Source: Ecdyonurus torrentis
Taxonomy: Eukaryota; Arthropoda; Insecta; Ephemeroptera; Heptageniidae
Direction of reading: 5' to 3'
Assembly (NCBI GenBank): GCA_949318235.1
Contig: OX439132.1
Location: forward strand, 41,708,331 to 41,772,330
Length of the DNA: 64,000 bases
Positions within the stretch are counted from its first letter, which is position 1, and each line of letters opens with the position of its first letter. The notes below the pieces were generated by a model. The model had not been told where the DNA came from. It saw only the letters and a program-made list of their open reading frames with translations, and ran no database searches. Below, in pieces: positions 1-9,699 of this stretch. The translations under genes were made by a program, and so were the position numbers.

Positions 1-303
1 CCTTTGGTGTAATGGCTAGTGTGCTTGTCTAGCATGTGAAGGATGAGAGTTTGATTCCAAGCCCGTGCTGGCTGGTCTCGATGGCCATGCTTGGTATTGA
101 TAGGTAGAGTCTCTGCATGTTTAAGCGTGTGCATTACCAGTGTAGTGATGAGACAGTCCAGGCAGTTAGACCACTGCCTGTTTGTATTAGTGTGTGTTGC
201 CTTCTCAAGGTGGTCTGAGCCATGCAGGTCTGGTAGTAGGGGCCCAGAGAAGTGGTATTTTAGGCCTGTGGTCTGGTAAGCTACAGCTCATAACCAAGGT
301 GCT
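1..303 (+). repeat. tRNA-derived SINE-like element (5' part of window)
   Basis: The first ~60 bases resemble a tRNA gene: an A-box-like stretch around 4-23 (TGGTGTAATGGCTAGTG) and a B-box-like stretch at 48-58 (AGTTTGATTCC), followed by about 240 bases of non-tRNA body. This is the usual make-up of a tRNA-derived SINE. No poly(A) tail is seen, because a hAT-type MITE starts at 312. The body does not resemble the SINE at 37557. It lies in an intron upstream of the first visible QTRT2 exon. Boundaries are inferred. Confidence 0.5.
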
Positions 304-311
304 GGAAAGGA

Positions 312-542
312 CAGTGGCGGCTCACTTCAGTAAGAGAACGTTACACATTGGTGATATAAAAAAAAAAGTTAGTTCGGTTGCCCCACCACTTCATTGGCAG
401 CACCGTCGAATGGTATGTTTTTGTCAGCTGGGAGTAAAAGCCACACATTCAACGGTGCTGCTCTTTGAGTGGTGGTGCAGCCAAACTAACTTTTTTGATT
501 CACCAACGTGTAACGCCCTCCTTCAGAAGTGAGCCGCCACTG
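312..542. mobile_element. hAT-type foldback MITE, 231 bp, with perfect 8-bp TSD
   Basis: The ends are inverted repeats starting CAGTGGCGGCTCACTTC, and the arms extend inward so that most of the element is a hairpin. The 8 bases GGAAAGGA occur immediately before (304-311) and after (543-550). An 8-bp duplication with CAGTG ends is the signature of the hAT superfamily. It has no coding capacity. A second family member lies at 7448-7698. Confidence 0.88.
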
Positions 543-668
543 GGAAAGGATTCGTCTTGGCCCAACTCTGCAAGGAGATTTCCGATTTTGGCTTCAAATA
601 TGTATCTTATTGACTGTTTGCAATGTTCCTTCCTTAAATTGCAATAAAATATTACTGCTTGTCTATAG

Positions 669-3600
669 GTACATGGACATAATGGAGACATTCCAGCCAG
701 ACATTTATCAAGCAATTTGTGATGGAGATACAAACAGTGACAGCACCAAGAAGAGAGTTCAAAAGTCTTTGGATATCACATATGATTTCTTCCGAACTTG
801 TCTGGAGCGACATAAATTATCTAAGGTATAATTCTTAGAGCTTTAAAAACTGCTTGCTTCATTTTTTTTTTTTTTTTTTTTTTTTTATTCTGAGAGAGAA
901 GTGTCCTGAATTGATTGATGTGTGATTTTGTAACTTTTTAGTTCAAAAATTATTTAAATTGTTATTATTTTAATTAATTTTTGAAAATATTGATATGACG
1001 TAACTGTTGGTAATTTTTGCATAAATGTGCACACATTAGTTACTGACTATGACATCATTTTGCAATTTTCAAAAAATTGATTAAAAATACTTATTGCTCT
1101 TAAAAATTAGAAAATCTCACACCAATTAATTCAGCATTGCAGTCATTAAAAAAATTAAATTAAATTAAAAAAATTAAAAAAATTGGTCATCCTCATTACA
1201 ACTATTTTTAAACCAGAATGTTATTTTGGTAATGGTGTCTTAATTGTCAAACAACTAATATTATTGAATATTACTGGTGGACTGAAACAAAATTTCCACA
1301 ACTGGTGAATAATTAATTACAAAAGGTTAAACCATTTTGGTTTGAATATGTAATCCAAGAAAGGATAGGAGAACCTTACCATGATGAGGTCTGTACTTAC
1401 TCTTAAACCCCCTCCCTTACCTTACTGTCACCTTCACCCCTACTCCCACCAACTCCATCCCTCTCCCACCTAGGTAACCTATACCAACGAACAACCAACT
1501 TACCTTCATTGTACTGTACTCTAAGCAACTGAAGAAGAGGGCGGTTGCCGTTGAAATGCCCTTTAAAGTTGTAAATATTTGTGTAACCTGTGGGATCAAG
1601 ACTTTCACCAAGCAAAAGACCTCATAGTTGTAAGGCGCTTGTTGGTTTCTCCTATCCTTTCTTTGATTACATAACCTAACCACTGGTTAACTTCTAATTA
1701 CTTGTTACACTCGGATGATACCCTGCCTCTTACAATATCAAATGAGTGGGCATCTATCATGATGATGGCTATTGCAAGACTTGCTCTCACGGTGTCATTA
1801 ATAATGCTGTAAATTTTTCTTTATTACAGAGGCTAAAACACAGCAGTTTGCTAGCAGTACTTGAAGGTGGCTATAGTTTGGAAGCTCGGGGCAGTGCAGC
1901 CCGTATGTTAGCTAAAGTTCCAGTCTCTGGTTTTGTAATTGATGGACTGGATGCCAATGGACCTGGTGGAGAGCGATTGTCCATGGACACCATCAAACCT
2001 CTGGTGAAAGAGTCTGTGGTAAGCTCAATCAATAATAATAATTATACTGATGGGCACTGACAGCCAAAGCTGGCAATTGCCAGCTTTCTAAGCTAACTGT
2101 CGCTATCCACCAAATTAATGGATACATACTGATAGTTATGGGTGCATTTGTTTAAATTAATGCAACTCCATCTGTTCCTATCTGCCAATTATCTTGATAT
2201 ATAATGCAGTTAAGTCCCATTGTAGCTACCATCTTTCAGCACAGTTTACTTTCCAATTTGAAATTTCACAAAGTCAGTTTCTGACAATGTCAGTTCATGG
2301 ATGTTAATGGATGTCAAATTTTTGTTCCATGTGAATAATACTTGCTACATGTTTTCATTTATTTCATATTAGGCACTTAACAATACTTCTATCAACCCTG
2401 ACAGTTATACATTAACATACAAATATAATTCAAATTGAAGTGAAGGTCAACCATTTAACAACTTTCCCCATTTTTCGTAATGATCAAGAATAAAAATTTT
2501 GAGTTCAAATGCATAACTCAATGGTTTCATAAGCAATTGGTAAAATAAAGGTGCTTGACCAGCACAGTAAGATGTTTGTGTGTTTCACAGAAATACCTAC
2601 CTGAGAGTGCATTGAGAGTAGCTCCAGGGTGCTGGACACCAGAGACAGTATGGCAGCTTGTACAGCTTGGAGTGGATGTGTTTGACACCTCGCTACCCTC
2701 AGTAGTCACTGACCGAGGCTCAGCTTTCACGTTTCACTTCAACCCAGAAACAACAAGGTTTGTAAAAGCATAAAATAATTATTTGATATCATGTTTATTA
2801 TTTTTTCAACTCAATTCTTTTGTATAACTGGTGTTGTAAATAACAGTTACTTTTTCAAGACGTTTTGAGAGTTTGTAGAAAATAATAATTTATTGCTGCA
2901 CATTCATTTTTTAACTACTGCATGCTAAAAAGTTGATGGTATTACATGAAAAGGTAATGACTAATGAGTCATTTCAGAAAATGTAATGTCAAGTTCTTGT
3001 AATTATTGTTCCGTATCTTGTAGCTTACTGGACTTTTTCTATTTTATAGTTTTACATATGGAAACTGTGAGAGTTCACCACACATAGCTAACAATTCAAG
3101 TTCTACTGGGGATGCAGGTACAAGTAAAGAAGATGATATACCACTTATGGAATATGAAATTAGTCTCAAAGATCCCAAGTGAGTATTGCAACCACCGTTA
3201 ATGTATAAAATTATGAGTGTAATCAATTTAATGAAAAAAAAAAAAAAAAAAAAACAGTTAGAATCCATATTAAAGAAGAGAATTGACTGATAAAGGAACA
3301 ACTGTTCTGAGGCTGACTTTAAGGGATTTCGCTCACATCCGCTTCCGTTTCAACCTACTTCACATGCGCACTTGTTAGTCGAAACGAAAGCGGATGTAAG
3401 CATAATTGCTTAAAGTTTGCTTCAAAACAGTTTTTCCCTTATTAGTCAATAGTAATACCAGCAAGGGCCTTACCACAGTAAGAGAGAGTGTGGAGAGGTT
3501 CGAGCCCTCTTTTGGTCCAGAGTTATAGTTATAAAATGTATATAACTGAGAGCTTTCATCATCGAGATGACATTTTTAATCAAAGAAGAAAATTACTTGA

Positions 3601-4492
3601 GCACATCGCAGAGTTGCATGTAATCTTGCACTGCCGTGCTGTGCTCTTCTTACTGTGTAATGCTATGCACAGCATGGCAGTACAAGGCTACACTCAACAC
3701 TATGCTCAAGTAATTTTATTCCTTGATTAGAAATGTCATTATGACGACAAAAGCTCTCAGTTACATAAACATTATAATTCTGTGCCACATGAGACGTTGA
3801 CCTCTCGATGGAACTTCTACTATCGTCAGGCCAGGCTCATGAGCTCCTGTGTTATTGCCCTATACTAATTACGGCCACGAGACGGTCGGCGCAGAAAACT
3901 TATTTTTGCCGAGACTCGTAAAAACCGCTTTGCGCATGCGCAACTAAATACAAACGCGGTAATACTGAATTTTGAAGGATATTTTTGGTGGATTGAAGTA
4001 TTTGGTCATTTTTATTATTATTATATTAATTAGTTTGTTTGTTTGTTTGTTTATTGTTTTACTTTTTTCAATTTACATTAGAAACTTTTCTTTATTTTGT
4101 TACTATCTTCAATAGCATCAGCAGAGCATACAGCACGCAAAATAAAATTATTTACACTTTGACATTTTTTCATTTACTTATTGCATGGAGTTTTATATTA
4201 TTATTACTATACTTTTTTTTTCTTTTTACAATTTTTAAATTTCACTAAAAAAATTCCTCAGATTTTTCGGCTTAAATTTTTAATAAAGTCTGTACACCGA
4301 AATTAAAGGAAAAAAAAACTAATTTTATAGCAATTTTATATAAAAAAGATTAAACTATATAATAATATCTTTAAATATGCACATTTTTATTCCAATCAAA
4401 TTATAAGTTTAAAACTCTTCAAACATAACTGATTTATACGACTTGGATATTAGACTCATCTTGCCACAAATTTTTATACGTAATTTGGTTTC

Positions 4493-4535
<43 letters not shown>

Positions 4536-7500
4536 CGTACAGTACGAGCATTTAGAATTTTTTTTAAATTTACCCAAAATTATTTTTATGTTTTACATAT
4601 TTTTTTGGATCAAAGTATGTATATAAATATATATTTAAAATATGAGGGTAAAAAAAAAAAAAGATTAATATATAGATAAATCAGTTACCCCATAGTCAGT
4701 ATAATAAAATATGACACTTTTTGCTTTTTATATTTTAATTTAAATCTTCTGTAAGAATTTTATGTGTACATATAGAATATGTACATCGATATCAACATTA
4801 TTATTAAAAGAGGTATCAATATTAAAACAGAGAAGTTTTGAAGCAAAATATATTTAAATTTAAATGTTAAAATTTTATTGTTTTTTATCACAAATAAATT
4901 CTGAACTTATCAAAATTAAAAATTATGGTATTTAAATGAAATTTATTCGAATGAGGAAGGTGAATCGACATTTTTTTTGTTGAGTGTATGATATTTTTGG
5001 AAAGAGCTTTAAAACATTTGGAGGCGCTATATTTTCTTAGGAGGATTGGAGCATGCAAAGTATTTTTATTTATTTTTTGAAAATCGACCCAGAAAGCCTA
5101 TGACGTCGTCAGTCCACTTTTTTCTCGGCAAATACTAATTGTTCCAGGTTCAGTAACCAGTTTAATGACATCAGCACGTCCTCATGATTTCAAAAAACTG
5201 GCTACTGAACCTTCTACGTACGGTCCATACCTTCCGAAATAAATGCCCGATTGATGACGTCACAGGCTTTTTAGGTAACTTTTCAAAAATTAATTAAAAA
5301 TACTTCCCATACTCCAATCGTTCTAAGAAAAAATACCACCTCAAAATTTTTTAACGCTCTTTTCAAAAATGTCATAAAAAGTGGGGGTTAAAAAAATTCA
5401 CGTTCCTATTCAAAATCTTGTACAATTAAGATCTTGCAAGATTACTGAAGAATGCTTTAATTTATTTAAGTACAAGATAAAAACATCTTTTTATGACTAT
5501 AATTTTTATTGCGCGAGGAAAATGTGTCTTTTGTATACAAAATACAATCTTGTGTACAAGAACAAAAAATTTTGCCCAAGGATTCATATCAAGCAAAATA
5601 TAAAATATGCATCTTGCATCAAAATATCTTAATTAATTTGTTGTGCAACTTTTTTTAACTCACGTAAGACGTTTCCTTCTTTTCGTCAAGGTTTATTTCG
5701 TGTAAAATAATATACGCATATATGTATAAAAATATATTATTGTCTTGAATCAATCTAATGTTTGAGAGTTCATTAAGTATATTTTGAATTAACTTTTGAA
5801 AGTTTCAAAATGACGTCATATGCTCCAGCAGCTATGCATTCAGACAGATGAAAAGTTCCAGCCTCAATCTTTAGCGTCTTTCATAAATTAATGAAAAATA
5901 CTTAATGCCAATAATTAGAAATTCACATAAATGTATCGAATCATGATAATTAGTACAATACATTCTGTTTTAAATAATGCATAAAATTAACCGCAAAAAT
6001 ATATTAGCCATCCTCATTCGAACGCAGGATTAGTATTTTTTGTTTGCACAAAATGTCATTCTTGCGAGGATTAAATATTTGATCTTACCATATCTTATAC
6101 GTAAAATTATTTAAGCAAGATATACTGTATAAGACTGCACGATTTTAAGTATAAATTAATGAAATTTCACTACGCAAACTCTCGGGGTTACTGATTTATC
6201 TACATAAATACATAAATCTGATTTTCAATTTTATTTCTCATCTAAATATATGTATTAATATTTATATACATGTACTTTGATCGAAAAGAATACGTAAAAC
6301 ATAAAAATTATTTTGAGTAATTAAAAAAAAAAAAAAACTATATCTATCAAAGGTACTACAGTTTTTTTTTTTTTTTTTTTTTTTTTTAGAACTTGAAACC
6401 AAATTACGTATAAAAATTTGTGGCAAGATGAGTCTAATATCCAAGTCGTATAAATCAGTTATGTTTGAAGAGTTATAAACTTATAATTTGATTGGAATAA
6501 AAATGTGTATATTTAAAGATATTATTAGTTTAATCTTTTTTATATAAAATTGCTATAAAATTAGTTTTTTTCCCCTTTAATTTCGGTGTACAGACTTTAT
6601 TAAAATTAAGCCGAAAAATCTGAGGAATGTTTTAGTGAAATTTAAAAATTGTAAAAAGAAAAAAAAGTATAGAAATAATAATATAAAACTCCATGCAATA
6701 AGTAAATGAAAAAATGTCAAAGTGTAAATAATTTTATTTTGCGTGCTGTATGCTCTGCTGATGCTATTGAAGATAGTAACAAAATAAAGAAAAGTTTCTA
6801 ATGTAAATTGAAAAAAGTAAAACAATAAACAAACAAACAAACTAATTAATATAATAATAATAAAAATGACCAAATACTTCAATCCACCAAAAATATCCTT
6901 CAAAATTCAGTATTACCGCGTTTGTATTTAGTTGCGCATGCGCAAAGCGGTTTTTACGAGTCTCGGCAAAAATAAGTTTTCTGCGCCGACCGTCTCGTAT
7001 TACGAACCCTTGTTGATGTAGTTCAAATTTTCACCGCAACAATCAACATGTAAAATGTAAGTGGCGCTGCAGTCTGTGTGTGAATTTTAAAATTCACACA
7101 CAGACTACAGCGCCACTTTTATACGTAATTTTGTATTCTTGCATTGTTGCGGCAAAAATTTGAATTACATCATTAAGGGATCGTTTCTTCAACAATAGCT
7201 TTGCATCCTGTTTATATATCCATGCGTCAGGCGCTTGCTGATATTTCTATAATTTTCTTTAAAATTGATCCTAACTGCAATGTTTTGTTCCTTAAATTGA
7301 TTAACCTTGTGAGGGAGAACAAATTATAATGTAAAGGGAATCTACACTCACAGTGTGTATAAAATTATGTTCTACCCACTCCTATTAATTAGAACTAGAA
7401 CATTGGGAGGGGGGGGGGGGATTGATGAGTGTTTTATTCAAACTGCACAGTGGGGTGCACTTCCGAAGAGAAAGCTTACACGTTGGTGAATGGAAAAAAA

Positions 7501-8141
7501 CGTTAGTGATGTGGTACAGGGGCAGCACGGTCGAAGGGACTATTTTGACACCATTTTTTTTTTAAACCATATTTGAGCAGTCCCATTGACTGTGCTGCCA
7601 CCATACCACATCACTTTACATCACTGGAGCTAATTTTTTTTTTTTTTTTTTTTATTCACCAAAGTGTAACATCCTCTTAGGGAAGTGCACCCCCACTGAA
7701 ACTGCATGGACATAGCCATGAACTACTGTTTTGACCTCGTTGGACTCCTCAGCATGATAAGGAGAAATGAGCCTTACCCCAATTCAGCCTAGTTATTGAT
7801 GGTCAATTTTGATACATCTGAAAGCCCGATTAACAAATCAGTTTATTATGTTAAAGGTATCGTGAATGCTTAGAGCCTTTGCTGGACACTTGTGAATGTC
7901 TAACATGTAAAAATCATACCAAAGCCTATGTCCATCATCTTCTTATAACTCAGGAACTTCTAGGACACATACTCCTCATGATGTAAGTAATTACAATATT
8001 TCTATAACTTAAATTTCTCAATTTATAATGTTGAATTAAATTCTTAAATAATTCTCCTTTCTGTATAGTCACAACCTTCATCTCTATATGGATTTCTTCA
8101 AGAAAATTCGACATGCCATTAAAATGAATCAGTCCAATTAA
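669..8141 (+). CDS. QTRT2: Queuine tRNA-ribosyltransferase accessory subunit 2 (5'-partial)
   Basis: This is the non-catalytic subunit of the eukaryotic tRNA-guanine transglycosylase, which with QTRT1 swaps guanine 34 for queuine in GUN-anticodon tRNAs. Six coding exons are visible: 669-825, 1830-2018, 2591-2757, 3050-3178, 7857-7982 and 8069-8141 (stop TAA). All have AG/GT borders and matching phases. Recognisable family segments are [50 protein letters not shown] and MEYEISLKD. The fifth exon carries the zinc-binding CECLTC followed by [12 protein letters not shown]. The gene ends [18 protein letters not shown]. By comparison with the ~415-residue human protein, roughly the first 120 residues lie upstream of the window. 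The fourth intron (3179-7856) is 4.7 kb and filled with foldback elements. AATAAA at 8398-8403 is a candidate poly(A) signal. Family assignment is confident; the cytosolic or mitochondrial-surface location is from family knowledge. Confidence 0.93.
985..1210. repeat. Degenerate dispersed repeat in QTRT2 intron
   Basis: This AT-rich stretch shares wording with 5770-6030, for example TTGATTAAAAATACTTATTG against TTAATGAAAAATACTTAATG, a nearby ATGACRTCAT core, and a shared tail about cells like GCCATCCTCATT. It looks like two decayed copies of one non-coding repeat. No terminal repeats or target duplication could be placed. Confidence 0.35.
1309..1702. mobile_element. Foldback element, AAGGATAGG family, copy 1
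   Basis: The left arm (TAATTAC...GGTTAAACCA...AAGAAAGGATAGGAGA, about 1311-1372) is the inverted complement of the right arm (TCTCCTATCCTTTCTTTGATTACATAACC..., about 1648-1702). A related copy is at 23385-23690 with the same arms and the same inner words (ATCAAGACTTTCACCAAGC, GGCGCTTGTTGGTTT). The centre is CT-rich. It is non-coding and lies in a QTRT2 intron. The insertion duplication is not clear. Confidence 0.65.
3282..3450. mobile_element. Short foldback MITE, GCTCACATCCGCTTCCG family, copy 1
   Basis: The ends ATTGACTGATAAAGGAACAACTG and the reverse complement of CAGTTTTTCCCTTATTAGTCAAT pair. The inner arms pair through CACATCCGCTTCCGTTTC against GAAACGAAAGCGGATGT. Copies lie at 27202-27363 (better preserved) and as one half at 39237-39295. 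It is non-coding. Confidence 0.75.
3455..3860. mobile_element. Foldback element, CCAGCAAGGGCCTTAC family
   Basis: The left arm contains TATAACTGAGAGCTTTCATC and GATGACATTTTTAATCAA. The right arm contains their inverted forms (TTGATTAGAAATGTCATTATGACGACAAAAGCTCTCAGTTA). The opening words ACCAGCAAGGGCCTTAC recur at 29491 and 42868, and the inner part recurs at 42857-43010. It is a decayed long palindrome with a short inner palindrome about GCACTGCCGTGCTGTGC. It has no credible coding content. Confidence 0.6.
3877..6998. mobile_element. 3.1-kb foldback transposon with ~0.8-kb inverted arms
   Basis: The left arm (3877 to about 4695) and right arm (about 6184 to 6998) are inverted copies of each other with scattered mismatches. 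They start ACGAGACGGTCGGCGCAGAA and include GCGCATGCGCA and TTTGGTGGATTGAAGTATTTG. ATTACG stands at 3868-3873 and again at 6999-7004. This may be a 6-bp target duplication, though three extra bases (GCC) separate it from the left arm. The central 1.5 kb has no convincing gene and includes a smaller palindrome at about 4990-5378. The superfamily is unknown; long arms with a 6-bp duplication recall Maverick/Polinton, but none of their genes are present. It lies in QTRT2 intron 4. Confidence 0.75.
4990..5378. repeat. Nested palindrome with GACGTC cores
   Basis: The left arm (AAAGAGCTTTAAAACATTTGG ... GATTGGAGCATGCAAAGTATTTTTATTTA ... AAAGCCTATGACGTCGTCAG) is mirrored by the right arm (GATGACGTCACAGGCTTTTT ... 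AATTAAAAATACTTCCCATACTCCAATC ... AACGCTCTTTTCAAAAATG). The match is imperfect, which suggests an old insertion inside the larger foldback. It is non-coding. Confidence 0.6.
7007..7179. mobile_element. Near-perfect palindromic MITE abutting the 3.1-kb foldback
   Basis: The sequence reads CCCTTGTTGATGTAGTTC...GTGGCGCTGCAGTCTGTGTG and then its mirror, GTCTACAGCGCCAC...GAATTACATCATTAAGGG, with the axis near 7090 (GAATTTTAAAATTC). It starts only nine bases after the large foldback ends. No clear target duplication was found. Confidence 0.7.
7448..7698. mobile_element. hAT-type foldback MITE, 251 bp, with perfect 8-bp TSD (copy 2)
   Basis: The terminal inverted repeats are CAGTGGGGTGCACTTCC on the left and CAGTGGGGGTGCACTTCC on the right. 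AAACTGCA flanks both sides (7440-7447 and 7699-7706). It belongs to the same family as 312-542: the words ACRYTGGTGAAT and CGTTAGT and the GCAGCAC..GTGCTGC arms are shared. It lies in QTRT2 intron 4. Confidence 0.88.
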
Positions 8142-8397
8142 TTATAGTTCTGAGCTGGCTCAGTGTTAATATCAATTGTACATTTTTAGAATTCCATTTT
8201 GCATTGTTGTGTTTACTATTATTTTTTTATAATTATTGATCTGTTAAGTAATTATTTTATTGTATAAATACCTGTGGGTTAAACAGGTTGTACAAATATT
8301 TTGTTACTAACACAAAGTTTCAAGTAAATTTTGACACGAGCAGGCTTGTAATTTTTGTTTTGTATTTGTTAATTTGTAGGTTTTAGGGTTAACTAGT

Positions 8398-8403
8398 AAT
8401 AAA
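8398..8403 (+). terminator. Candidate poly(A) signal of QTRT2
   Basis: AATAAA lies about 257 bases after the QTRT2 stop codon, in AT-rich 3' flank. It is the first canonical hexamer I found there. No transcript evidence is available. Confidence 0.4.
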
Positions 8404-8740
8404 ATTTCAAAAAAAAAGTTTTTTTACACACAAAATTAAGACATTTTAATTAAAAATCCATCATCATTATTCATTATATACTATTTCTTGTGTATATAAG
8501 TCTCTTATATTATTCTATACTTTTTGTAAAGCATGGCAGCTGTATACACCAAAAGTCATTTTTTCACATACCCCTCAGATTTTCTATCTGAATATGAATA
8601 CGTACTACTATAATTAGTTTAGTCGTTTTTTCAATCGTATTTCATAAAAAAAAAAAAAAAACTGTTGAATGTGTCTTGAAGTAAACTTATGGTACTTAGT
8701 ACATCAAAAGTTGACAATTGGAATTTAGATAGCATTATAT

Positions 8741-8950
8741 CAATGGCTCCGCGGAAAACTGAACTATCTATAGTCTCCGCGCGCCTCAAATTTGGAACAT
8801 CTGCGCTCTCCGCTTCTCCCAAATTTGAAGCATCTGTAATGGAGCGCTGGTAAGAGATGCTTCAAAGTCGGGAGAGGCGGAGAGTGCAGATGTTCCAAAT
8901 TTGAGGTGCGCGGAGACTATAGATAGTTCAGTTTTCCGCGGAGCCATCGA
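8741..8950. mobile_element. Foldback MITE, CGATGGCTCCGCGG family, copy 1
   Basis: This is a near-perfect palindrome with arms CAATGGCTCCGCGGAAAACTG and its mirror CAGTTTTCCGCGGAGCCATCG, and inner arms CTCAAATTTGGAACATCTG. CATTATAT occurs directly before it (8733-8740) and after it (8951-8958), compatible with an 8-bp duplication. Copy 2 is at 23901-24116. The C-A-A-T-G end would fit the hAT YARNG rule, but copy 2 shows no such duplication. Confidence 0.75.
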
Positions 8951-8962
8951 CATTATATTGTC

Positions 8963-8990
8963 CATAGCGTCATGATATGTATGTATGTGT
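8963..8990 (+). repeat. 3' tail of an RTE-like LINE (minute remnant)
   Basis: The string TAGCGTCATGATATGTATG followed by TATG repeats is the same as the 3' end of the RTE-like LINE at 26475-26505. Only about 28 bases are recognisable here, directly after the foldback at 8741-8950. Confidence 0.5.
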
Positions 8991-9699
8991 GAAAGATAAA
9001 GTAATTTATTGGTACAAGCAGTTTACAGGTCAAAGAGATTCCATTTTGATGTCATATTAATAATACACCACATTGTCGATACAATGTCAACTCCCTATGC
9101 TAGTGCTGCTGGAGCATAGTCCATAACAATAACAATGAAACACTCGGTAAGTAGAACAGTAAATTGTTGCAATTTTATATAATATATTTTTTATTTTAAC
9201 TATTTTAAATTTTGAGGAAAAAGAAAATAAATAACGCGATGAATTATGAAATTTGTGATCTTGGAACTATAATTTTTACTAAAATAATTCAATATTGCTA
9301 ATTTGAATAACAAAACAGTTCATTGATATTTGCCATATTTATATAAAATCACATTAGATATTAAAAGTGAAATTTTAGTGCAAATAATTGTGATGATTAA
9401 AGATTTGAAATTTGGTAATTAAAAAAAAAAAGAAAAAAAAGTTTTTTGGGCTACCCGCGTATGCGATATGGAGGTTCTAATTATTCTTGGACAACAGTTT
9501 GGATATTTTATTATATTCATGAAGATTGATTGATTTAAAAATTAATTATATAAATATTCACTGCAGCGAGTTTTTGTTGAATTTGATTTATGAATAAGAT
9601 TATAAACTGAACTCTGCTTGAAGATTAAAAAAAAAAATCAATAAATTTTGATAATATATATTGATAGTAACATTATAAATTATAATTAATTATAATTTT

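Noticed and set aside
4..58. A true tRNA gene at the window start
   Set aside because: Box-like motifs are present but I could not form a proper cloverleaf with acceptor pairing. It fits a SINE head better. The same applies to 37557-37620.
4039..6903. Phe/Leu-rich frames at 4039-4248 and 6577-6903 as membrane proteins
   Set aside because: They are the same AT-rich arm of the foldback read in both orientations. The hydrophobic look comes from T-rich codons.
3877..6998. Maverick/Polinton virus-like transposon
   Set aside because: Long arms and a possible 6-bp duplication are suggestive, but no polymerase, integrase, protease or capsid gene is present in 3.1 kb, so it is left unclassified.
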